The translations under genes were made by a program, and so were the position numbers. This document shows, in pieces, positions 7,837 to 15,695 of a stretch of DNA of 44,809 nucleotides. This DNA is from Bacteroidales bacterium UBA5326 (GTDB taxonomy: Bacteria; Bacteroidota; Bacteroidia; Bacteroidales; UBA932). The stretch lies in the NCBI GenBank assembly GCA_002408205.1, contig DHQY01000006.1, positions 30,874 through 75,682 on the forward strand, read 5' to 3'. The notes under the pieces are model-generated. The model made no database searches. It was not told the origin of the DNA and worked only from the letters and a program-made list of their open reading frames with translations. Numbering within the stretch: position 1 is the first letter of the stretch; the number at the start of each line of letters is the position of its first letter.

Positions 7837-10038
7837 TTATCTCATATAAGCGTTAAGTCTGTTGATTGTTTTGGTGATTTCCGAGGCCAGTTCCGGCTCC
7901 GTTTGGGGATGATCTGCCAGAATCCGTTTACAGGAACGGACAATTTCTTCGCGGTTAAAGCTCCTTACATACCATCCCAGCGCCTCGGCCACATCCATTC
8001 GCAGGGCAAGCGGTTCCGAAGGATCACTCAGCACCTGAAGGGCATCGGGGGCAAGTAAGGGGAAAGGATTGTTGCGGAGTACCGAGATATACATCCGGCG
8101 TGTCCTGAGGGGTGCGTTCTTGTCAATAAGAGCGCTCCAGCACGAGGCCAGCATACTTTCCGCACTGTTGATCATGCGTTCCGATTCCTCACGGAACGAG
8201 TCTTTATTATAAAGATAATCGGCCTTGTCAATGGCCTTATCGAGCATTTTCCGGAAAACCGGTGTGCTCAGATGGTGCGCGGAAAAGGTAACGTTAAAGG
8301 CAATTCGCTCGGCCATGTTGTCCCGCAAATAACTTTCCACCATATAGGGAATGAATTCATTGCGTCCTACCCGTCCCATATAGTAAATGGCTTTTCGGCG
8401 GATGAACTCATACGGGTCGGTTACCGCATGCTTGAGCAACGTCGCGTAATTACTGTCGTTATAGTGAGCCAGCAGGTGCATGCACTGGAGTCGCTGGGTG
8501 TAATGCGGCGACGTAAGAAATGTTTCATGCAACAGCGAAGACATTTGAGGGTATTCCAGTTCAAAGAGCTTATACAATGCCAGAGACTGCAGGTCGGCCG
8601 GAAAATCGCCTTTGAGCACATCCATCCAGTATCCGGTATCTGCGGCATGGATATCGGGAAGATCCCGGGTAGCGTCATGGGTAAAACGATATGTGGGATC
8701 GCCTATAATATGGGATTCCAGTATATTAATATATTTGGTCCATTCTCCCACACGGTATCCGCAGGATAGCAGACCCATGAGATCGGTAGCCGATTTATCC
8801 TGGAGCACGTTTACCGAATTGCCAAAGCAGGCAATGGTCTTGCCTCCGGCAAATATATAGTTGCCCGCTATATAACGGTCTTCCCTGAAATCTCCGTTGT
8901 AACAGGCGTCAAAAACCACTACGCGGGGATTGGGCACGATCTGCGGAATATCTTCCAGCACGATGCCTGTCCTCAGATCGGTCAGCGAATCTTTGACTTT
9001 TTGTTCCGGATCGTCCACCCCGGTGAACCAGACACTGTCCAGACCGTATTCCTTCACCAGTTTTTCTTCGGCTTCGGCACGGGTCATCGTAGAGCGTCGT
9101 TCTACACTTCTCAGGTATTCCCTGACTTTCTGCCGGGCCGAGGCATAATAGGTGTCTTCGTCCGTACCCGGGGCAGCTCCGGTAAGGTATTGCCGGTCGG
9201 GGGTGCCATGCTCATGAAAAAGCATGAGGTCCACGTCGGGACGCCTCAGTTCGTCAGTGATCACGTCCTTGATATTCTCGGGATACATAAAAAACATATA
9301 AAACCGGGCTCCGTCGGCATGATTAAAAGCCGCAGGAACCTGTTCCCTGAGCGTGACTGTCTCGTCTTTCCAGGCCGCCAGGCTGTTGGAGAAAGAGCCT
9401 TCGCCGGTATACGAAACCACCCGGTCCAGGTGGTTTGCCGCTTCTTTTTCTGCCACTACTTTCTGAAGGTATTGCCTTATCTGGGCGTATCCTTCTTCTC
9501 CCTTGAGCGTTGGCTTTATCCGTCCGCTGTAAATATCGCAGGTGATGATCTGGGGCGATACGGCGCTCAGGTTATAATAGAAAAAATTCGTATGTACACT
9601 GTCGCGGGCAATGAAATCGAAACACAGATCAAAATCGTCGTAAAAACGGTCCGACGGAACGGAAGATTCATTCATGGGGAAGAGCTCTTCATCCATCTTA
9701 AAGGCCGAGCAGAGATGTTGTGCCCGGCGGATCATGGGAATGGGAATATCGCCCAGAAAAACCGAGCCTTCCAGATTGTCTTTGGTATAGAGGTCTTTGA
9801 GAAGCGTTCTGATCTGTTCCGGTGAATGCCACGTGCCGGAAAGTATATAGGTACCCAGCCCTTCGTTTTCCACGGCCTGGCGGTACCTGTCAATTTGCGT
9901 GCGACAGGCTTCAAGAGTCTGTTCGTCCACCACAATGGCAAACGTATGGTCCGTCCTGCGGGTGGGATTAATAACATTATGCTGTGCCTTCAGGGGAAGA
10001 CACAGCATAACGGCAATAAATAATAAGGGAATCCTCAT
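7837..10038 (-). CDS. C25 (gingipain-like) cysteine peptidase with HEAT-like C-terminus, copy 2
   Basis: The 733-residue paralog of copy 1 has a signal peptide (about 1-19, ending LKAQ), a C25-type domain to about residue 455 and a helical repeat tail. The catalytic pair appears intact: His277 in HEHGTPD and Cys379 in FDACYNGDF. The SDRFYDDFDL, YSGRI and ESHIIGDPTYRF landmarks are present. Where copies 1 and 3 have GHG, this copy has GEG (about 212-214), so that site cannot be the catalytic His in the whole family and the later HG is the better candidate. It lies 18 bases after the beta-barrel gene and 2 bases before copy 1, so translation of the two is probably coupled. The target protein is unknown. 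Confidence 0.8.
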   Translation of the reverse strand: MRIPLLFIAVMLCLPLKAQHNVINPTRRTDHTFAIVVDEQTLEACRTQIDRYRQAVENEGLGTYILSGTWHSPEQIRTLLKDLYTKDNLEGSVFLGDIPIPMIRRAQHLCSAFKMDEELFPMNESSVPSDRFYDDFDLCFDFIARDSVHTNFFYYNLSAVSPQIITCDIYSGRIKPTLKGEEGYAQIRQYLQKVVAEKEAANHLDRVVSYTGEGSFSNSLAAWKDETVTLREQVPAAFNHADGARFYMFFMYPENIKDVITDELRRPDVDLMLFHEHGTPDRQYLTGAAPGTDEDTYYASARQKVREYLRSVERRSTMTRAEAEEKLVKEYGLDSVWFTGVDDPEQKVKDSLTDLRTGIVLEDIPQIVPNPRVVVFDACYNGDFREDRYIAGNYIFAGGKTIACFGNSVNVLQDKSATDLMGLLSCGYRVGEWTKYINILESHIIGDPTYRFTHDATRDLPDIHAADTGYWMDVLKGDFPADLQSLALYKLFELEYPQMSSLLHETFLTSPHYTQRLQCMHLLAHYNDSNYATLLKHAVTDPYEFIRRKAIYYMGRVGRNEFIPYMVESYLRDNMAERIAFNVTFSAHHLSTPVFRKMLDKAIDKADYLYNKDSFREESERMINSAESMLASCWSALIDKNAPLRTRRMYISVLRNNPFPLLAPDALQVLSDPSEPLALRMDVAEALGWYVRSFNREEIVRSCKRILADHPQTEPELASEITKTINRLNAYMR

Positions 10039-10056
10039 AAGTGAAACGGGTATGGA

Positions 10057-11619
10057 TTAAAAATTAAAACCGAGGGTAAGCCCGGCAAAGACCCTGCGCG
10101 GTGCCTGAATCCTGGAGGCTTCTGTCACATTGCGCAGGTATTGTGCTTCGGCACCCAGGTACATGGCAACCTTCCCCGATATAGGGAAAGAAGCATTGAC
10201 TCCCAGGCCGGCCATAAGATAATTAGCAGTCATCACGGCCAGATCTCTTTCGTACATCAACTTAACTACCTGTGAATTGGCATCGGCTCCGTTATACAGG
10301 AATTCGCCTCCCAGGTTATAATTATATCCCAGGTTCGCCTTGAGCAGAATGACACAGGTCTGGTTGGTAAAGGTTTTGGCACCGTTCAGTTCACCGTACA
10401 AATTTTCGGCAGAGAAGGCGGAGTGGGGCAGAATGTATTCGTCTTCACGATTGCTGTAAATGCCTTTGACCCCTATTTTCCAGTCGTATCCGTTGTCTTT
10501 GCCGGCAAAGAAATCGTATCCCAGCGAGGCTGCCGTGAATTCATAACGGCTGCGGATAAATTTAGCTATGGTTACCCATTGTTGCACTTCGTAGGTATCG
10601 TCCAGTTCCTGTACGTATTCAATACCGTCTGTATGGTTTACGTATGCGTCTGCATAGATTTTGCTTGTGTATTCATCCCCAAACAGCGCCTGTACGTTCC
10701 CGCCGTATGAATTACGAACTGTAGTTCCCATGCGTTCCGGTTTGGAAGGAGTCTGGATAACATCTGTCACCCGGTAGTTATACTTGCCTTCCGCCAGAAT
10801 ATGGAAATTTCCGTGATAACCGTATTGCAGCGCTCCGCCTACCAGGTTTTGTTTGTAATAGAATGTCTTAAGACCACTAATGCTGCCTACTACACGGGTG
10901 CTCCAGTTTCCAAGTCCCTTCATGAGGTAAACACTCTGATCCTGTTGTGAATTGCTGTTTACGGGCACAGTACGCTCAAAAACGTTGCTGTAGGTTCCTG
11001 ACAGACCCAGCATATGATTATTGGTCAATTTTACGACCAACGAGGGTATTACTGTTATACCATATTTATAAGATGACGTTCTGGGATCGATCTGTTTGGC
11101 ACCTGCTTTGGAATAATAGTTAACGGTAGCACCCAGAGCAATACGGTCCCATAAAAAAGGAGTAGCTGCCTTTACGCTCATGTCGTAGGTCTGGATCTTC
11201 CACCAGCTGGTGTTGGGATCGGCTACGTAATAAGGCATGTCATATGTCGGATCGAGCAAAGTCGTATTGAATTTTGTGTTTTTCAGAGTGGTATTGGTAT
11301 ATGTAAAATCACCCCAAAGACGGGTTTTACCTAAAGTAAGGGCTCCGTTGGTGTTCACCACCAATTCGCCCTGGCTATCACCCTGATGTTGCAGTTTGTA
11401 TTTTCCTTCTTCCATGTTGTAGGAAAGAGATAGCTGGTTATAGTCTGCAAGCGGCGTAACGGCCATGCCTGCCGCATTGTCTGTATGGAACCACAGCGCA
11501 CCGACTTTGTTAAATTCAAGCTGTGAAGGGTGAGCCACCTCTTTTACCTGTGCCCGGGCAGCGGGTATGCATACCAATGCAATAATTGAAGCAATTATAT
11601 ATTTTTTCATCATATTCAT
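10057..11619 (-). CDS. Outer membrane beta-barrel protein (DUF6850-like)
   Basis: The 520-residue protein has a signal peptide (about 1-23, ending ARAQ), then long alternating strands rich in aromatic residues, and ends in Phe (GLTLGFNF), as expected of an outer membrane beta-barrel. The overall look and the linkage to a DUF4876-type lipoprotein and a TonB receptor fit the DUF6850 family. Its role could be a porin-like barrel or an anchor for the lipoprotein. Start codons at 11619, 11613 and 11610 are all possible; the first is used. It is separated by 17 bases from the lipoprotein gene before it and 18 bases from the peptidase after it. The barrel nature is well supported, the family name less so. 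Confidence 0.7.
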   Translation of the reverse strand: MNMMKKYIIASIIALVCIPAARAQVKEVAHPSQLEFNKVGALWFHTDNAAGMAVTPLADYNQLSLSYNMEEGKYKLQHQGDSQGELVVNTNGALTLGKTRLWGDFTYTNTTLKNTKFNTTLLDPTYDMPYYVADPNTSWWKIQTYDMSVKAATPFLWDRIALGATVNYYSKAGAKQIDPRTSSYKYGITVIPSLVVKLTNNHMLGLSGTYSNVFERTVPVNSNSQQDQSVYLMKGLGNWSTRVVGSISGLKTFYYKQNLVGGALQYGYHGNFHILAEGKYNYRVTDVIQTPSKPERMGTTVRNSYGGNVQALFGDEYTSKIYADAYVNHTDGIEYVQELDDTYEVQQWVTIAKFIRSRYEFTAASLGYDFFAGKDNGYDWKIGVKGIYSNREDEYILPHSAFSAENLYGELNGAKTFTNQTCVILLKANLGYNYNLGGEFLYNGADANSQVVKLMYERDLAVMTANYLMAGLGVNASFPISGKVAMYLGAEAQYLRNVTEASRIQAPRRVFAGLTLGFNF

Positions 11620-11636
11620 TATTGACGGTTAGTAAA

Positions 11637-12848
11637 TCAGTTTGCCCAGTAATTCCATGAGGGGATATTTGCTCCGTTACGGCGAACAAGGGCCGCGGCA
11701 TTCACCTGGAAATCTTCGGAAGAGTTGTTGGTGTCCCAATAAAGAACCCGGCCGTCTTCCTTTGTTTCCTTGATCTTTCTGCTAACGCTCTTTCCGTTAT
11801 AGGTGGCTCCGGTGTACGTTGCTCCCGCGTCAATAGCGACAGGCATGCGTTTCTGGGTGATCTTGCTCTCGTTGTTTACCAGTTCCACACCGTCCACAAT
11901 CCAATCCAGCGGAATCTCCTTGGCCTGGGTACTGCTTCCCTGGGGTTGCACCCAGGTGTTCTGGTCTATCTCTCCATCGGGATAAAAAATGCAATAGGCA
12001 CATCCGAATACACTGGCCAGCCACTGGGTCCCGTATACGGTTCCGAACCGCAACTCCATGTTCACAGCATCCGGATTATCGGGGTTAACAGTCTGGTTAT
12101 AAATGTGAGTTTCAAATTCAGCCCCGCTCAGGTCAATGGATTTGCCCGGATTCCTGTTGGGATCGTTATGATCCAATGCATTTTGCGCAATGATGAATGA
12201 TTCTCCCGGATTAATGGGGTAGTTCCGGCCTTCTCCCGAAAGCGGAACCTGCCAGATCACACCAAAATAAGCATAATTTTCCGGATGTCCGTCGGGAACA
12301 ATCCAGTTATAGGTGGTGGTGCTGGCGGTCAACGGCAGCAGGGTGCCTATGCAAAGTCCGTCTGCATATTGAGTTTCTTCGCCGTTGTTATATATTTCAT
12401 AGAACTGATCTTTGAAGTAGTAGCCCGACGAACCGTTGAAATAGATCTCTTTCATGACCAGACCGCCGGTCTTGGATACATTTACACTAAGATCAAGGGT
12501 TTTGCCAGTCTGGGTGATTGTCTGGTTCGCCAGGGTCCCGTTGTAGATGTAGTTGAACCCCTTATAACCTATCTCACCGGTGGCTGTTATACTGTAAATT
12601 CCGGGAATCAGATCGTTAACAGACACATTCCCGTTGGCATCGGTTGTTTTGACTACCTCTATTTTATCATTGTAATTAATGAATTTCACCGAAAAATTTT
12701 CCGGTCTGGGAATGTCAGAAGGTACGTTTTCTGACGTAACGTTTATATTGGTCGTGATAATGGTCACAGGCTGAACGTCTGCGACTTCTTTGAACTGTTC
12801 GCAGGAAATGAATGCCAAAAGGGCTGCAAGCGCTATATATTTTTTCAT
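11637..12848 (-). CDS. Surface lipoprotein, DUF4876-like
   Basis: The 403-residue protein has a lipoprotein signal with lipobox FISC (Cys16). The mature N-terminal part (about 30-130) looks like an immunoglobulin-like or carboxypeptidase-regulatory sandwich (TDANGNVSVNDLIPGIYSI). The following ~270 residues, with GGLVMKEIYFNGS and FYEIYNNGEE, fit the DUF4876 family of Bacteroidetes lipoproteins, which resembles lamin-tail-like folds. It follows the TonB-dependent receptor by 12 bases. That makes it a candidate substrate-binding partner of the receptor in place of a SusD protein, which is absent. The ligand is unknown; peptides are an attractive guess given the flanking peptidases. Confidence 0.7.
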   Translation of the reverse strand: MKKYIALAALLAFISCEQFKEVADVQPVTIITTNINVTSENVPSDIPRPENFSVKFINYNDKIEVVKTTDANGNVSVNDLIPGIYSITATGEIGYKGFNYIYNGTLANQTITQTGKTLDLSVNVSKTGGLVMKEIYFNGSSGYYFKDQFYEIYNNGEETQYADGLCIGTLLPLTASTTTYNWIVPDGHPENYAYFGVIWQVPLSGEGRNYPINPGESFIIAQNALDHNDPNRNPGKSIDLSGAEFETHIYNQTVNPDNPDAVNMELRFGTVYGTQWLASVFGCAYCIFYPDGEIDQNTWVQPQGSSTQAKEIPLDWIVDGVELVNNESKITQKRMPVAIDAGATYTGATYNGKSVSRKIKETKEDGRVLYWDTNNSSEDFQVNAAALVRRNGANIPSWNYWAN

Positions 12849-12860
12849 GATTCAGTCCTC

Positions 12861-15677
12861 CTATTTAATGTTGATTTTGAGATCAAATCCAAAGTAAAGC
12901 ACATTGTCGCTCAGCAATTCGGTGAAGGACCCGGGATTCATTTTAGATTCATACAGAGGTCTGCTGTTAAACATGTTGTTGGCATAGAATGATGCCGTTA
13001 GGAAGTCGCCAATTTCTTTGGAAATATTAATATTAAAAGTCACGGTAGGAAAATATTGTTCCACAATAAACCGGTTATCGGCTACAGAAGGCTTCATATA
13101 AGCGAATTCCGGATCGTCTATTTTAGAGGGGTCAAAGTTATATACCTTACCGTCTTTATAAGAGATATATTGCAGGAACATGGTATCGTTCCCGTATTCC
13201 GTCCAGAATTTTTCCAGCCAGTTCACCTGTGTGGCCAGAGTTACTACAAAACCAATCTGTGGAATATTGTGGGTTATACGCAGGGTGGAAACGAAGCGGT
13301 CTTTGCAACGTGTATAAAGTCCCTCTTCGTAAATGGCAATGTGTTTCTCCAGTTTGTTCCCATCTGATTTTCCTTCGAAAGTACTGCCCTGGTCTTTGTA
13401 AACAGATTGCATATAGGCACCCGATAAGGTGAAGGCGGTACGAATGGCATCAAACCGGCCCAGATCCAGATCAAACTCAATACCGCGGTTATGCGAATAG
13501 ATAGTGTTCAGCGGTTTGGAATATGAAGAGAAAATGTTGTACGTTCTGTCGAGCATTGGCATGTAATTGCCTTCTGCATCTTTTACTGCATTGTATTTTG
13601 TATACTCAATTAATTGGAAACAACTCAGATCCTGACCCAGATCGTATCCGTTCTTCATGAGCTCATCGTATGCAGTTACAGAAAGACGGTATTTGTCAAA
13701 CAACTTGAGATCGAATCCTACTTCTGCCTTGCGGTTCTTAGCCACTTCCAGGTCGGGGTTTGAAGTGTCAAATACGCGGATAGTAGATACTATATCGCCT
13801 GTGCCGTCGTAGTAATAATTGTTGTAGTTGAAATATGCTTTTTCCGGATAGAGGTAAATGGCAGTGGGTGCTTTGGCAGTAATACCCCAACCGCCGCGAA
13901 GGGTAACTGTTCCGGAGAAGAGCTCGAGGGCTCCGTTCAGACGGGGTGCCAGTACCGTTTTGCCGTTAATGTAATCGAAACGGGCTCCGGCAGTGATATT
14001 CAGCTCGTTCTTTCCAAACGTCTGTTTGTAGGTGTCTTCCAGGAAAATTCCTATCTGATGAATAAAGGGGATGTCTTTGTATGCCCTCTTGCGATAGGAT
14101 GCATTTTCTTTTGTGCTCCGCATAGGAGGTCTGGTCTCGTCATACACCTTTCCTTCACCCAGGTTGCCGTCCGTTTTGTAATCCAGACCCAGGAGTATAT
14201 GGTTGTTCACATTTTGCCATCTTTTATTGAAATTGGCTGCAATTTTGGCATAACCGTTCAGTTCTTTCCCCAGAATATCATAAGTGGAAAAATACGTATA
14301 AGGCAGCATGGTAACGTAGGCATCGCTCACCCCCGCAGGGATATTGGTGATTTTGTTTCCGTTAATATCGTAAATGTCTTTGTTATAAGCGTTAGAAACC
14401 ACGGCTCCGTCATATAAACAGGTAGAGTGCAGCGATTCGGCATTGGTCAGCAATTCAGATAAGGTATTCCGTTTATCTGCATAACTGAAAGACAGGCTGT
14501 AGTTCAACGATTTCAGCCAGCCTTTCTGGATAGTCCAGCTACCGTGACTGTTCAGACGCAATCCTTTTTCTTCTCCACTGGTTGAATACTGTTGGCGTTG
14601 ATCGTCGGGATTCTGTTCGCGGGTGTCCTTCCGGAAATTCAGATCGAGTGAAGTGTTTGTGTTGAAATTATCTCCGAATGTTTTGCTCCAGAGCCCTTTA
14701 ACGTTAAAACGCTGGTAGTAGTCATAGGCTTCGTAAAGCCGGACTGTACTGTAAGCATAATCTCCGCTCAGGTTCATGTTTCCGGCATTTCCGCCCAACG
14801 AGAAACCTTTGGAAGCCGAAGCCTGATATGTATTGGGATTGGCTTTCAGACGAATGCTCAGAGGGTCCTTCCCGGCTTTGGATTTCACAATTACGGCGCC
14901 GGTAGTAAGGTCTCCGTACTGGGCAGAAGGAATACCGCGGATCACCTCAATGGATTCGATGTTGTCGGTAGACAGTCCGCGAATATCCACCCCGGATGTT
15001 ACTATTTCCATTTCTTCCTCTCTTCCTCCGCTGATAGAGGCAGCCAGTGCCTGCAGGTTGGCGTTATTGGAAATTGGTGCGCCGTCCACAATAATAGCAG
15101 TTCCCAGACTGTTCATTTCGTTTCCGTAGGTTGCAGATGATCCTATTCCGTCGAAGGTAGAACGCAGGGTAATGGAGGTACTGCTGGACAATGTAGGATT
15201 TACAATGGACCCGCCGGGGAGCAATGCCATGACATCTGCAATGGAACTCGTTTGAAGGTGGTCCATTGCCTGCCTGGATATGTTTGAAGCGGTAGCCTGT
15301 CCGGCTTTACTTTGTGTAGCGGTTACCGTTACCTCTTCCAGACGGAAGTTGGCCGTAACCATTTCGAATGAATACTCATGTGCTTTTCCGGCAGCCACTT
15401 CAATATTCCGTTCAAGGGTTTCCATGCCCACGAACTGAATGGTTAAGGTAGAAGGACCCGGCTCAACCTGTTTGAATTCAAACCGTCCTTCTTTATCGGT
15501 TGTAGTATGCTGTTGCGAAGGCGACAGAATTACAACGGCAAATTCTACGGGGACATTGGTCCCTTGTTCTAAAACCACACCCCTTACCGATGCGTTATTG
15601 GCGCTTCTGTTTTGGGCAGTGGCGGCCAATGACACCAGCAGGAGGCATAGTATAGAAATCAGACGTGATTTTTGCAT
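12861..15677 (-). CDS. TonB-dependent outer membrane receptor
   Basis: The 938-residue receptor has a signal peptide (1-22), a carboxypeptidase-regulatory-like domain (about 29-110, with VRGVVLEQGTNVPVEFA), a plug domain (about 113-275, with EEVTVTATQ, IIVDGAPISNN and IESIEVIRGIPSAQYG) and a 22-strand-type barrel to the end. It imports a ligand across the outer membrane using TonB/ExbBD energy; those partners are not encoded here. No SusD gene accompanies it; the next gene is a DUF4876-type lipoprotein. It lies 18 bases after C25 copy 3. The length and the regulatory N-domain are typical of Bacteroidetes receptors, but it does not carry obvious SusC sequence marks. The ligand cannot be inferred from sequence. 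Confidence 0.9.
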   Translation of the reverse strand: MQKSRLISILCLLLVSLAATAQNRSANNASVRGVVLEQGTNVPVEFAVVILSPSQQHTTTDKEGRFEFKQVEPGPSTLTIQFVGMETLERNIEVAAGKAHEYSFEMVTANFRLEEVTVTATQSKAGQATASNISRQAMDHLQTSSIADVMALLPGGSIVNPTLSSSTSITLRSTFDGIGSSATYGNEMNSLGTAIIVDGAPISNNANLQALAASISGGREEEMEIVTSGVDIRGLSTDNIESIEVIRGIPSAQYGDLTTGAVIVKSKAGKDPLSIRLKANPNTYQASASKGFSLGGNAGNMNLSGDYAYSTVRLYEAYDYYQRFNVKGLWSKTFGDNFNTNTSLDLNFRKDTREQNPDDQRQQYSTSGEEKGLRLNSHGSWTIQKGWLKSLNYSLSFSYADKRNTLSELLTNAESLHSTCLYDGAVVSNAYNKDIYDINGNKITNIPAGVSDAYVTMLPYTYFSTYDILGKELNGYAKIAANFNKRWQNVNNHILLGLDYKTDGNLGEGKVYDETRPPMRSTKENASYRKRAYKDIPFIHQIGIFLEDTYKQTFGKNELNITAGARFDYINGKTVLAPRLNGALELFSGTVTLRGGWGITAKAPTAIYLYPEKAYFNYNNYYYDGTGDIVSTIRVFDTSNPDLEVAKNRKAEVGFDLKLFDKYRLSVTAYDELMKNGYDLGQDLSCFQLIEYTKYNAVKDAEGNYMPMLDRTYNIFSSYSKPLNTIYSHNRGIEFDLDLGRFDAIRTAFTLSGAYMQSVYKDQGSTFEGKSDGNKLEKHIAIYEEGLYTRCKDRFVSTLRITHNIPQIGFVVTLATQVNWLEKFWTEYGNDTMFLQYISYKDGKVYNFDPSKIDDPEFAYMKPSVADNRFIVEQYFPTVTFNINISKEIGDFLTASFYANNMFNSRPLYESKMNPGSFTELLSDNVLYFGFDLKINIK

Positions 15678-15695
15678 AATGTCAGTGTTTTTGGG

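Noticed and set aside
8272..9825. Long plus-strand ORFs (165 and 274 residues) inside the C25 copy 2 region
   Set aside because: Composition is arginine and histidine rich with no motif, typical of the antisense of a GC-rich coding strand.
12861..15677. SusC/SusD polysaccharide utilisation locus
   Set aside because: The TonB receptor has no SusD neighbour and no glycoside hydrolase or sulfatase genes lie nearby.
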